64,000 nucleotides of DNA from Paraglaciecola sp. L1A13. GTDB taxonomy: Bacteria > Pseudomonadota > Gammaproteobacteria > Enterobacterales > Alteromonadaceae. Positions 19,973-28,433 of this stretch are shown here, in pieces. The notes under the pieces are model-generated. The model worked only from the letters and a program-made list of their open reading frames with translations, made no database searches and had not been told where the DNA came from. The stretch is taken from contig NZ_CP047024.1 of assembly GCF_009796745.1 (NCBI RefSeq), positions 4,402,001-4,466,000 on the forward strand. The letters run 5' to 3'. How positions within the stretch are numbered: position 1 is the first letter of the stretch; each line of letters starts with the position of its first letter. The position numbers and the translations under genes are program-made.

Positions 19973-20605
19973 TTATCGCCTTAGATTTGGCGTGACCAAA
20001 CGAAAGGTTAAGTTAATCCGTGGGGCCAATGACTTTTTGGTTTTAGCTAAACTGTGTAGCCAAAATTGCTGGGTGCCCCCCGCCATAATTAACAAGCTAC
20101 CATGCTCTAACGGTAAACGATGTTTCTCGCCACTTATACGATGCTTCAAATCAAAATTACGCACTTGCCCCAAACTTAAGGAGGCTATTACCGGATAACG
20201 CCCGAGTTCGGGTTCGTTGTCGCTATGCCAGGCCATACTGTCTTGGCCGTCACGATAGCAATTTGCCAGTACCGAATTAAAACGAACGTTACACACTGCT
20301 TCGCAGCGCTCACGTAACTCTTTAAGCTCGTCATTCCAGGAATTGGGCCGTAAATTTAGCCCTGAATACTGGTACAACGCATCATTATCACCGTACCAAG
20401 CTTGTAAGCGTGGGATTTTAACCTGTTTACCGTACAATTTGATATGATCTTGACGCCACGCTAATGAACCAAGCAGTCGAGTACAATAATGGTCCGCTTC
20501 TTCAGTGGATAGAAAATGGTTAAAATAGCGGATATTTCCATCAGGTAAAGGCAGTATTTCTGGTTCGGTCGATGCTTCCGAAGGAAATAAACTAGATTGT
20601 TGCAA
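19973..20605 (-). CDS. alkB: AlkB-like 2-oxoglutarate/Fe(II) dioxygenase
   Basis: A 210-residue oxidative demethylase of the AlkB family, repairing alkylated bases such as 1-methyladenine. The iron ligands are H127 and D129 in MAWHSDNE and H184 in FWLHS; R196 in PRINLTFR binds 2-oxoglutarate. The start is set at TTG (20605), preceded by GGAG with five bases of spacing. The ATG at 20647 would add 14 unusual residues and overlap the divergent rlmG start at 20631. The pattern is closer to the ALKBH2-like group than to E. coli AlkB. Confidence 0.9.
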   Translation of the reverse strand: MQQSSLFPSEASTEPEILPLPDGNIRYFNHFLSTEEADHYCTRLLGSLAWRQDHIKLYGKQVKIPRLQAWYGDNDALYQYSGLNLRPNSWNDELKELRERCEAVCNVRFNSVLANCYRDGQDSMAWHSDNEPELGRYPVIASLSLGQVRNFDLKHRISGEKHRLPLEHGSLLIMAGGTQQFWLHSLAKTKKSLAPRINLTFRLVTPNLRR

Positions 20606-20630
20606 GTAAACTCCAATATATAAGAAATAA

Positions 20631-21806
20631 ATGAAAACAGAATTCACGCTTTTAGACCAAACCTATCAATTATTGCGCTATCCAGCGGAAAATCAACATA
20701 TCAGTTGGCAAGCATGGGATGCCGCTGACGAATACTTAATTGAATACGCTGAATACAATATGGCAGATCGCCAAGATTTAAACATCTTCATATACAACGA
20801 TGACTTTGGTGCACTTGGCGTTTGGTTTGCTAACCGTTCACCGTTGTGGATAAGCGATTCATATGTGGCACACAAGGCGCTTGAACTCAATCTTGAGCGC
20901 AATAATGTCCCCGAAAAACAAGTCACCGCGCACAACAGCCTTTATCAACCTGCCGTGAAAGCTGATTTAGTATTGATTAAACTCCCAAAGACCCTAGCGC
21001 TACTGGAACAGCAATTAATTGATTTACAAAGATGTGTCACCCCAGACACAAAAATTATCGCCACGGGCAAAGCGAATGCCATTCAAAAGTCTACTTTAGC
21101 GCTATTTGAGAAGCATTTAGGCCTGACCACCACTTCACTCGCGAAGAAAAAGGCCCGTTTGATTTTTTGCCAATATGACGGTATTAAAAACAGTAGCAGC
21201 CCTTACCCTACTCAGTGGAAAATCGACGGCAGCGAATTCATAATGAATAACCTTGCCAACGTATTTTCACGCCAACAGCTGGACATAGGTGCACGTGTAT
21301 TGTTGGCTCACTTACCTGAGGCTAATAATAAAAAGGTGGTTGATTTAGGATGTGGAAATGGCGTTTTGGGCCTACATATTTTGCAGCAATCTCCACAAGC
21401 GCAGGTTGTTTTTGTTGACGAGTCTTTTATGGCTATTGCATCAGCAAAGCTAAACATCGCACAAAATATGCCTGACAAATTATCTCAATGTGAGTTTATC
21501 GTCAGTAACTGCTTAGATGAGTATCCTCAATCTGGTGACCATTCTGGTGGCCATAATGGTAAAGAGATTCAGCAGGTCGATATAGTTTTATGTAATCCGC
21601 CATTTCATCAACAAAATACCATTACGGATCATATTGCGCTGCAAATGTTCCGCGACAGTAAACGTATCCTCAAGCATGGCGGGGAATTGCGCGTCGTTGG
21701 CAATCGACATTTAGACTATCCGCAAACGATTAAACGACTATTCGGTCATTACAAGGTACTTGCAAGTGATCGTAAATTCAGTATTTTATCAGCTATCAAG
21801 AAGTAG
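20631..21806 (+). CDS. rlmG: 23S rRNA (guanine-N2) methyltransferase RlmG
   Basis: A 391-residue SAM-dependent methyltransferase with the RlmG/RsmC layout: a degenerate N-terminal domain and a catalytic C-terminal domain. The SAM site is VVDLGCGNGVLGL and the catalytic motif is NPPFH. The N-terminal WQAWDAADEYL is like that of RlmG (YgjO), which methylates G1835 of 23S rRNA. It is divergent from alkB with only 25 bp between starts, and the cyclophilin gene follows 13 bp later. Confidence 0.9.
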   Translation: MKTEFTLLDQTYQLLRYPAENQHISWQAWDAADEYLIEYAEYNMADRQDLNIFIYNDDFGALGVWFANRSPLWISDSYVAHKALELNLERNNVPEKQVTAHNSLYQPAVKADLVLIKLPKTLALLEQQLIDLQRCVTPDTKIIATGKANAIQKSTLALFEKHLGLTTTSLAKKKARLIFCQYDGIKNSSSPYPTQWKIDGSEFIMNNLANVFSRQQLDIGARVLLAHLPEANNKKVVDLGCGNGVLGLHILQQSPQAQVVFVDESFMAIASAKLNIAQNMPDKLSQCEFIVSNCLDEYPQSGDHSGGHNGKEIQQVDIVLCNPPFHQQNTITDHIALQMFRDSKRILKHGGELRVVGNRHLDYPQTIKRLFGHYKVLASDRKFSILSAIKK

Positions 21807-21819
21807 TCAGGAGCTTATA

Positions 21820-22416
21820 ATGTTACGTGCCCTATTTATCAGTATTTTTCTTATTAGTGCCCCAGTCTTTGCAAAACAAAAAGACGATGGCAGCCAAATT
21901 CAAACCGATAACTTTTACCCTAGGGTGAAAATAGAAACCTCAATGGGTGACGTTACCGTTGAGCTAGACCGCTCTCGTGCGCCAGTTGCAGTCAACAACT
22001 TTCTACGCTACGTAGATAAACGAAGCTATGAAGACACCATATTCCACCGAGTAGTGGCTGATTTTATTGTACAGGGCGGCGGATATGATGTGGATTTTGC
22101 GGAGAAACCGTCGTTCGCCGATATCATAAACGAATCAGGTAATGGCTTAAAAAACGAAATGTACACCATCGCCATGGCCCGCCAAAAAGACCCCCACTCT
22201 TCGAATCGTCAGTTCTTTTTTAATATGAACGACAACGTCAGTTTAGATCCTGGTCGTGACTGGGGATATACCGTATTCGGTTATGTGGTTGAAGGTAATG
22301 AGATACTTGATGCAATATCTCAAGTCGAAACAGACTATGACACTACGTGGGGATGGGCAGATGTTCCGATAAAACCTGTATTGATAAAGCGAGTAGTTGT
22401 TTTACCTCCGGTCTAG
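21820..22416 (+). CDS. Periplasmic peptidyl-prolyl isomerase (cyclophilin)
   Basis: A 198-residue cyclophilin with signal peptide (LRALFISIFLISAPVFA), so PpiA-like and periplasmic. The core has VTVELDRSRAPVAVNNF, FHRVVADFIVQGGG (catalytic Arg in FHRV), IAMARQKDPHSSNRQFFFN and VFGYVVEG. ATG at 21820 is used because AGGAG lies seven bases upstream; the longer frame from 21760 would run into rlmG. Probably co-transcribed with rlmG. Confidence 0.93.
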   Translation: MLRALFISIFLISAPVFAKQKDDGSQIQTDNFYPRVKIETSMGDVTVELDRSRAPVAVNNFLRYVDKRSYEDTIFHRVVADFIVQGGGYDVDFAEKPSFADIINESGNGLKNEMYTIAMARQKDPHSSNRQFFFNMNDNVSLDPGRDWGYTVFGYVVEGNEILDAISQVETDYDTTWGWADVPIKPVLIKRVVVLPPV

Positions 22417-22421
22417 CCGGA

Positions 22422-22943
22422 CTACAACGCTTTAAGATACAAGTTACTGGCTTCAGCCTGTCCACTTAGCGCAATTTGACGTTCGTAGGCGAAGCCAAGC
22501 TTTCTTAACAGTCCTATTGAGGCTTCGTTATTTGTCGCCGTAAGTGCAGCGACTTTTGTTAGCCTAAGTACACTTTGCGCATATTCTAATGTTGCTTGGG
22601 CAACTTCAAATGCTATTCCCTGCCGGCGAAACTGGTCACAATAAGCGAAACCTATATCAGGCCAATTTAACCCGTCTCGTTGCAATAACCCGCACAATCC
22701 CACCGGCATAAGGTCTTCCTGTCGCTCAACCAAATATAGTCCGAAACCGTATTTTTTAATCATGGCTAGAGGCCCTGAAAGAATATATGCTTTAGCATCG
22801 TCTAGGGTATGCACACCGCGATCGCCGATATATTTCAACCAACCAGGCTCATTTAATAACCCTAATATAAAACTTGCGTCAGCATCATTTAATAATCGCA
22901 AATTGAATCTACGCGATTGTATGCCAACAAATGGAGGGTGCAC
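22422..22943 (-). CDS. GNAT acetyltransferase (RimJ/RimL type)
   Basis: A GCN5-related N-acetyltransferase. It has the RimJ/RimL layout: SRRFNLRLLNDADASFI at the start, QFRRQGIAFEVAQATLEYA as the acetyl-CoA pyrophosphate loop, and TATNNEASIGLLRKLGF near the end. GTG at 22943 is preferred: it follows GGGGAG by eight bases and begins one base after the stop of the upstream membrane-protein gene, giving 173 residues. The ATG at 22979 would overlap that gene by 35 bp. Substrate unknown. Confidence 0.87.
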   Translation of the reverse strand: MHPPFVGIQSRRFNLRLLNDADASFILGLLNEPGWLKYIGDRGVHTLDDAKAYILSGPLAMIKKYGFGLYLVERQEDLMPVGLCGLLQRDGLNWPDIGFAYCDQFRRQGIAFEVAQATLEYAQSVLRLTKVAALTATNNEASIGLLRKLGFAYERQIALSGQAEASNLYLKAL

Positions 22944-22944
22944 G

Positions 22945-23391
22945 CTAAATGCTCCCCGCAAACATTCCGAAATTGGCAAATATCACAATCACTATCAGCA
23001 GTATATAGTGCAATGCTACCGTTGGTCTTAGTGCTGACGTTACGTATTCTTTGAGCAATCCAAGCACACGGGGTCTGGTATTCAGCCACGTAGAATTGAA
23101 TTGCATTGCAAGTTGATTGCTGTGTTGCGTCTCTTCTTGCTTGGATAATACTTGTTCGATCGATAACAAACGCACTTCGATACGTGCTTGAAAGGTTTTC
23201 CAAATCCCTTCTTGCAGCCAAAGAACGAAGATGAGTGCAACGACTAATAAGATAGACGCGCTGAGTAACAGCATTACCGCTACAAGGCTAATACATACCA
23301 GCTTAATAACACAGGCAAATTTCTCGTAGCTATCGTACTGATTTTGAAGAGTGATCCATTCTTGTTGAAGTGCACAAAGTGTTGGTTGCAT
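22945..23391 (-). CDS. Membrane protein of unknown function
   Basis: A 148-residue protein I do not recognise. Two adjacent hydrophobic helices (about residues 28-58) and a third at the C-terminus (about 126-145) flank a charged, possibly coiled-coil middle with ARIEVRLLSIEQVLSKQEE. Its stop codon is separated from the GNAT start by a single base, so the two are likely co-translated. Confidence 0.7.
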   Translation of the reverse strand: MQPTLCALQQEWITLQNQYDSYEKFACVIKLVCISLVAVMLLLSASILLVVALIFVLWLQEGIWKTFQARIEVRLLSIEQVLSKQEETQHSNQLAMQFNSTWLNTRPRVLGLLKEYVTSALRPTVALHYILLIVIVIFANFGMFAGSI

Positions 23392-23484
23392 AGCAATATC
23401 TTAAGAGGTTAATAACAGGCCTATGGTATGAACTTTGATGCACAGAATCAAATTCCAAACATAAAACGGCCCATCATTGCTTCA

Positions 23485-24621
23485 CTATTTGATAGATTGG
23501 GAATTGAAGTCATAACCAAAAAACGCCACTTGGTTCTTACCGCGTTTTTTAGAGGTGTACATCATTTTATCAGCTTGCTGCATAAAGTTCCCCAAGGGCT
23601 GACCTGTATATTGAGCGTAGCCAATGCTAACAGTGACTTTGTGACTTGTTCGAGCAAATTTATTCTCATTAATTGAATCACAAATCCGCGTCGCAATTTC
23701 CTTAGACTGCTCCACATCTGCTTCCACCAATAAGATAACAAATTCGTCACCGCCAAGCCGACAAACGATATCATCTGAACGCAACTGTTGACTGATTAGC
23801 CGAGCTATCTCGATAAGCACTTCGTCTCCGATCAAATGACCGTCGCTATCGTTAATTTTTTTAAAATCATCTACATCAACTATCAGCAGCCCCAATGGAT
23901 GCTGATAGCGTAAGCTGCGAGCTGTCTCTGATTCTAATTTATTGGCAAAATAACGCCTGTTATTTAACTTTGTTAGCGGGTCCTGAACGGCTAGTTCTTC
24001 TAACAAGCTATTTTTTTCGTGCAGTTCATGCAGTATTTCAAACTGATCGACCCTAGAGCGCTCAGCTAATCGAGCGATAAAAATAGCAATCAGCATAGAG
24101 GTAAAACAAGTCAAGATAGGTGACGAGGCATCCTCAATAGGCAGCTCATATAACAAACCGAGACTGACCGTCACCCAGCACAGAAATAATAAACAGAACA
24201 AAAATGCCAAGTGGCCTTGTACTAACATGGCAATGACCATCATACCCATGATAAAAGGTACCGGACCGTGCCCTTGAATGCTGGTATAAATAGATAGCAC
24301 AGTCGCCATAAAAGCTAAGAATGTTGGGTACATCAATTCGAGTAACGTCACTCGCCACGACGTTCTAGATATTGCTCGAGCATAAGGCAACAGAAACAAA
24401 TTGAGTAATGCATACAGCACATTAGAAACGTAAACCGTCAGATAAGGCATCATCTGCTCACTAAATGCGTCATTTCCTAGACGTAAGTGATGCAACAAAT
24501 GCACACCAAAGCCAATTAAAGCCACAATTGAAAAGTACCAAACTAAGGTTAGATTATTTTCAACTGAGGTTTGTTGATAAGCTTTGGTTTGATGAGAAGG
24601 GGGACTGGGTACTATCTGCAT
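23485..24621 (-). CDS. Membrane-bound diguanylate cyclase
   Basis: A 378-residue protein with about six N-terminal membrane helices (30-200) and a C-terminal GGDEF domain making cyclic di-GMP. The active site is GGDEF at 290-294, with the inhibitory site RSDD at 281-284 exactly five residues before it, so product inhibition should operate. DPLTKLNNRRYF and VSIGYAQY are typical. The membrane part may sense a ligand; I cannot assign it to a named MASE family. No strong Shine-Dalgarno is seen at this start. Confidence 0.93.
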   Translation of the reverse strand: MQIVPSPPSHQTKAYQQTSVENNLTLVWYFSIVALIGFGVHLLHHLRLGNDAFSEQMMPYLTVYVSNVLYALLNLFLLPYARAISRTSWRVTLLELMYPTFLAFMATVLSIYTSIQGHGPVPFIMGMMVIAMLVQGHLAFLFCLLFLCWVTVSLGLLYELPIEDASSPILTCFTSMLIAIFIARLAERSRVDQFEILHELHEKNSLLEELAVQDPLTKLNNRRYFANKLESETARSLRYQHPLGLLIVDVDDFKKINDSDGHLIGDEVLIEIARLISQQLRSDDIVCRLGGDEFVILLVEADVEQSKEIATRICDSINENKFARTSHKVTVSIGYAQYTGQPLGNFMQQADKMMYTSKKRGKNQVAFFGYDFNSQSIK

Positions 24622-24705
24622 ACGAGTTCAATTCTACGTCTATACGGCTTCCTTCAAATAACTATAGTCGATATATGCAATTTACGAGTACGTTGAAACA
24701 TAAAT

Positions 24706-25692
24706 TTATGCATTTTGATAATTGAACGCAATGACTTGAGCTATTTTTGTTTTATTTAGCGCTAGCATTATTAATCTATCAATGCCCACAGCAACGCCTG
24801 CACAGTTAGGTAATCCCGATTCAAGGGCGGCTAAAAAAAATTCATCTGTGACGACTGGCGGTAAATCGAAGGCGCGACGCTGGGCGTTGTCCGCATCGAA
24901 TCGTTGGCGTTGCTCACTAACATTGGCTAATTCGTGAAACCCATTGGCTAACTCAATTCCTTTGTAGTACAGCTCAAACCGCTCGGCAACCCGTTCGTCT
25001 TGCAAATTAATCCGCGCTAATGCAGCCTGACTAGCAGGAAAATCATAGATAAAACAGGGGCGTTGCTTGGCAATATTAGGCTCTATTTCATGACTAAACA
25101 GCAACTGTAAAATAGTGTCTTTATCTTGCTCGTCCCGGCAAATATGTTCATAGCCTAAGGCGCATCCTCGTGTTTGCAGCTCTTCTAATGACGCGCTTAG
25201 CGGGTCTAAGGATAAATGCTCCTTAAAAGCCTGCTGATAAGTCATTCGATCGCTAGGCTCACAACCGACAATTTGTTGCACCAATTCGTTTAGCTCGTTC
25301 ATCAATTGCACATGATCGAAATCAGGTCGATACCATTCCAACATGGTAAATTCGGGATTGTGGTACTTACCTGCTTCCTCGTTACGAAAAGCCTTCGCAA
25401 TTTGGTATATAGGGCCACTGCCAGCACAGAGTAAGCGTTTCATAGCATATTCCGGCGACGTTTGAAGATAAAGCGTCTTCTGTTGCGGCGACATTGGATC
25501 ATTAAACTGCGTACAAAAAGCCCGCATGTGCAGGTCACTCACTGTGGCATTGCTCAAGCAGGGTGTCTCTACCTCCAATACATTTCGCAACGCAAAGAAT
25601 TGTCGAATATTTGCAATGATTACGGCGCGCTGACGTAAAGATTGGATGTCGGCTGTTGGTCGCCAATTTACGTGTGAGCTGTTATTGATCAT
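24706..25692 (-). CDS. epmA: EF-P (R)-beta-lysine ligase EpmA
   Basis: A 328-residue class II lysyl-tRNA synthetase paralogue (PoxA/GenX) that attaches beta-lysine to Lys34 of EF-P. It lacks an anticodon-binding domain. Motif 2 is in YQIAKAFRNEE and motif 3 in CAGVAVGIDRLIML. The start is ATG 25692, with AAGGA just upstream. The longer frame starting with GTG at 25722 begins inside the efp terminator and is rejected. Lies directly after efp. Confidence 0.95.
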   Translation of the reverse strand: MINNSSHVNWRPTADIQSLRQRAVIIANIRQFFALRNVLEVETPCLSNATVSDLHMRAFCTQFNDPMSPQQKTLYLQTSPEYAMKRLLCAGSGPIYQIAKAFRNEEAGKYHNPEFTMLEWYRPDFDHVQLMNELNELVQQIVGCEPSDRMTYQQAFKEHLSLDPLSASLEELQTRGCALGYEHICRDEQDKDTILQLLFSHEIEPNIAKQRPCFIYDFPASQAALARINLQDERVAERFELYYKGIELANGFHELANVSEQRQRFDADNAQRRAFDLPPVVTDEFFLAALESGLPNCAGVAVGIDRLIMLALNKTKIAQVIAFNYQNA

Positions 25693-25710
25693 GACTTCCT
25701 TTACAGACAT

Positions 25711-25735
25711 AAAAAAGCTCACATTTACGTGAGCT
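25711..25735 (-). terminator. Terminator of efp
   Basis: On the minus strand AGCTCAC and GTGAGCT form a 7-bp stem around six bases, followed by six T. It separates efp from epmA, so epmA may depend on readthrough or its own promoter. Confidence 0.87.
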
Positions 25736-25754
25736 CTTAAACACTAGCGTTTAC

Positions 25755-26324
25755 TTATTTCTGCGCGCGGGAAGCGTATTCACCGCTGCGCGTATCAACT
25801 TTAACCACTTCACCCGTTTGTACAAATAAAGGCACACGAACAACAGCGCCAGTCGTCAATGTTGCTGGTTTACCGCCAGTGCCTGCGGTATCACCTTTAA
25901 GGCCGGGATCGGTTTCTGTTATTTCCAATTCTACAAAGTTAGGAGGACTAACCACAATCGGTGTACCATTCCACAAAGTAATGGTGCAACTATCGTTTTC
26001 AACTAACCATTTAATGTTATCGCCAACCGCTTTTTCATCTGCTGCGATTTGCTCAAATGATTCATTATTCATAAAATGCCAAAATTCACCGTCGGTATAC
26101 AAATATGACAGCTCAACATCCATGACATCTGCAGCTTCAAACGACTCACCTGATTTAAAGGTTTTTTCTAGGCTTTTACCTGAGATGAGCTTTTTTAACT
26201 TAACGCGGTTAAAGGCTTGGCCTTTGCCTGGTTTAACATATTCGTTCTCAAGAATGTTGCAAGGTTCGCCGTCGAGCATAATTTTGACGCCCGCTTTGAA
26301 CTCATTAGTGCTGATAGTAGCCAT
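25755..26324 (-). CDS. efp: Elongation factor P
   Basis: A 189-residue translation factor that rescues ribosomes stalled at polyproline. The modified loop [10 protein letters not shown] has the acceptor Lys34, the target of EpmA and EpmB. Three beta-barrel domains by family, and the C-terminal [13 protein letters not shown] is typical. It is divergent from epmB with 37 bp between starts and precedes epmA on the same strand. Confidence 0.97.
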   Translation of the reverse strand: MATISTNEFKAGVKIMLDGEPCNILENEYVKPGKGQAFNRVKLKKLISGKSLEKTFKSGESFEAADVMDVELSYLYTDGEFWHFMNNESFEQIAADEKAVGDNIKWLVENDSCTITLWNGTPIVVSPPNFVELEITETDPGLKGDTAGTGGKPATLTTGAVVRVPLFVQTGEVVKVDTRSGEYASRAQK

Positions 26325-26361
26325 GTTTCCTCGTAATCAATTAACTGTGTAGAGTATCTAG

Positions 26362-27387
26362 TTGACGCAAATAATACCTAAAAAACTCATTGCTGTAGAG
26401 AACAACTGGCAAAAAGTACTTTCAAGTGCTTTTTCAGATCCACTTGCTCTGCTAACTTACTTGGATTTAGATCCTAAGCTATTCGAGGACGATATCGCTG
26501 CACGGCGCTTATTTCCTATGCGCGTGCCTCTTCCGTTTGCTAGGCGAATGAAAAAAGGCGATGCAAACGACGCGCTTTTTCGTCAAGTATTTCCCAGTAA
26601 AAAAGAATTTTTAATTGACCCAAACTACCTACTTGATCCGCTAAAAGAACAGAATAACGACAAACCGGGTGTATTACATAAATACCAAAGCCGCGTTTTG
26701 TTGCTCGTTCGCGGTGGCTGTGCGATCAATTGTCGCTATTGTTTTCGTCGTCACTTTCCGTATTCAGATAACCATTTGAATAAACGAGAGTGGCAAGAAA
26801 CCTTGGATTACATCAAGCAAGATACAAATATCAATGAGGTCATATATTCCGGCGGTGACCCACTAATGGCCAAAGATGACTTTTTGGCTTGGTTAACTCA
26901 AGAAATTGCCAATATTGACCATATAAAACGGATCCGTATTCACACTCGATTGCCAGTAGTGATCCCGTCGCGTATAACGCCTGAACTGATTCAGTGGTTC
27001 ACAAAAACGCGGCTTAAACCTGTGATGGTGTTACATATCAACCATCCACAAGAAATTGATCAACCGTTGGCTAATGCCCTGAAAAAGCTGTCAGATGCTG
27101 GGGTTACGCTGCTTAATCAAGGCGTATTACTGAAAGGCATAAATGACAATATTGAGATTCAAGTGGCGTTGAGTGAACGGTTATTCGATGCGGGTGTATT
27201 ACCTTACTACTTACACGTGATGGATAAAGTGCAAGGGGCACAACATTTTGACCAAGACGATGAAATAGCCAAAGGTATTATGGCGGGAATGATAAAGCGC
27301 TTACCGGGATTTCTGGTACCTAAGCTCGTTCGTGAGATAGGCGGCCAACCCGGTAAAACACCAATTGATTTAAATCTTCATCCCTAA
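26362..27387 (+). CDS. epmB: EF-P lysine 2,3-aminomutase EpmB
   Basis: A 341-residue radical-SAM, PLP-dependent aminomutase making (R)-beta-lysine for EF-P. The cluster motif CAINCRYCFRRHF (CxxxCxxC) and IYSGGDPLMAKD are conserved. The start is TTG at 26362; a stop codon immediately upstream in frame excludes any longer protein, and the N-terminus aligns with EpmB. It is divergent from efp, giving a compact locus of substrate, ligase and aminomutase. Confidence 0.94.
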   Translation: MTQIIPKKLIAVENNWQKVLSSAFSDPLALLTYLDLDPKLFEDDIAARRLFPMRVPLPFARRMKKGDANDALFRQVFPSKKEFLIDPNYLLDPLKEQNNDKPGVLHKYQSRVLLLVRGGCAINCRYCFRRHFPYSDNHLNKREWQETLDYIKQDTNINEVIYSGGDPLMAKDDFLAWLTQEIANIDHIKRIRIHTRLPVVIPSRITPELIQWFTKTRLKPVMVLHINHPQEIDQPLANALKKLSDAGVTLLNQGVLLKGINDNIEIQVALSERLFDAGVLPYYLHVMDKVQGAQHFDQDDEIAKGIMAGMIKRLPGFLVPKLVREIGGQPGKTPIDLNLHP

Positions 27388-27576
27388 TTAGGCAAATGTG
27401 TTTACCACAGAACCTAAGCTAGGATTTGATGAAGAAGATGGTACGTCAGCTGCTGATTCGAGAAGCTGAAGCGTCGCTTGACCATCTTGTTGCTGCTGGG
27501 ATTTAGCCATCTGCAACGATTTTATTTCAAGCGTCGCACCGGATGATCCAGAAGCAGCGCTTCCTTGAATGTCCAT
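27388..27576 (-). CDS. Small YjfB-like protein
   Basis: A 62-residue protein starting at ATG 27576, with AGGGG seven bases upstream. The longer frame to 27648 has no such signal. The pattern MDIQGSAASGSSG, then LEIKSLQMAKSQQQQDG, then LLESA resembles the YjfB family of putative motility-linked small proteins, judged by eye. No signal peptide or membrane helix. Function unknown. Confidence 0.65.
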   Translation of the reverse strand: MDIQGSAASGSSGATLEIKSLQMAKSQQQQDGQATLQLLESAADVPSSSSNPSLGSVVNTFA

Positions 27577-27690
27577 ACCAGAACCCCTATTGCTTGTAGC
27601 AAAGTTGAAAAGCAGGCAAAATCGCCCGCTCTTCGGTGTATCGACCACTACGTATAAAACTTTAACCCTTCAACTGATTAAGTAATAAAC

Positions 27691-28002
27691 ATGCAAACTA
27701 TTATTGAAAAACTAACTGAGAACGCGCAACTAATTTATCGTAAATCAATTGACGCAGACGCGATTATTGCCAAGCTTCAAAGCTCAGGAAAAGGCAAGTT
27801 CAATGCTATTTTCCCTAGCGATTCTGGTTTTACTGCCAGCGGTCGTTTTTTCAAGCCATACGTAGAAGAACTTGCTCAGGATATTGCCAACTTGAGTCAG
27901 CTCGAAACTGAACAGCAAAAACAGGCCCTACCAAAAGTCGTTAAAAAAATTGAATTGCTATTAACTACACTCAATCAGTTTCAGGTCAGCGTTAAAGTTT
28001 AA
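27691..28002 (+). CDS. Conserved hypothetical protein
   Basis: A 103-residue soluble, mainly helical protein that I do not recognise. It has a central GKGKFNAIFPSDSGF segment between two helical arms and a Lys/Leu-rich C-terminus (VVKKIELLLTTLNQF). A primosomal PriC-like relation was considered but cannot be supported by eye. It is divergent from the YjfB-like gene and about 40 bp upstream of the SMR pump gene. Confidence 0.65.
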   Translation: MQTIIEKLTENAQLIYRKSIDADAIIAKLQSSGKGKFNAIFPSDSGFTASGRFFKPYVEELAQDIANLSQLETEQQKQALPKVVKKIELLLTTLNQFQVSVKV

Positions 28003-28039
28003 TAAGCTCTTATCAACGCACAGTTTAAGGGATTATAGA

Positions 28040-28369
28040 ATGGGGTATTGGTATCTTGGCGCAGCGATTATTGCTGAAGTTATTGCCACATTAGCGTTAA
28101 AGGCTTCTGATGGCTTTAACCATGCTTTCGCCAGTACGGTGTGCGTGGTGGGTTATGTAACTGCATTTTATTTTTTGTCGCTGGTGCTTAAAACCGTGCC
28201 CGTTGGTATCGCTTATGCGATTTGGGCAGGTATGGGGATTGTGTTAATCGCGACAGTCAGCGCTGTTATGACAAAAACCTTACCTGACATGGCCGCTATA
28301 CTTGGCATACTGCTTATTCTGGCTGGCGTTATAGTGATAAATGTTTTTTCAAAGACTACGGGACATTAG
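28040..28369 (+). CDS. SMR-family multidrug efflux protein
   Basis: A 109-residue, four-helix small multidrug resistance transporter working as a proton-coupled antiporter dimer. Glu13 in AAIIAEVIAT is the conserved proton/drug-binding residue, and AYAIWAGMG holds the helix 3 signature. It is the EmrE/Qac branch rather than the SugE/Gdx branch by the W-A-G-M-G motif. AGGG lies upstream of the ATG. Confidence 0.92.
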   Translation: MGYWYLGAAIIAEVIATLALKASDGFNHAFASTVCVVGYVTAFYFLSLVLKTVPVGIAYAIWAGMGIVLIATVSAVMTKTLPDMAAILGILLILAGVIVINVFSKTTGH

Positions 28370-28433
28370 CCTGACCCTATTTTGATGTCCTATCATTTCA
28401 CTTTACATAGAATAATATTCTTTGCGCAATCTA

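Noticed and set aside
20606..20647. ATG at 20647 as start of the AlkB-like gene
   Set aside because: It would overlap the divergent rlmG start and add unusual residues; TTG at 20605 has a well-spaced GGAG.
25693..25722. GTG at 25722 as start of epmA
   Set aside because: It lies inside the efp terminator stem, adds 10 residues outside the family and has no ribosome site; the ATG at 25692 does.
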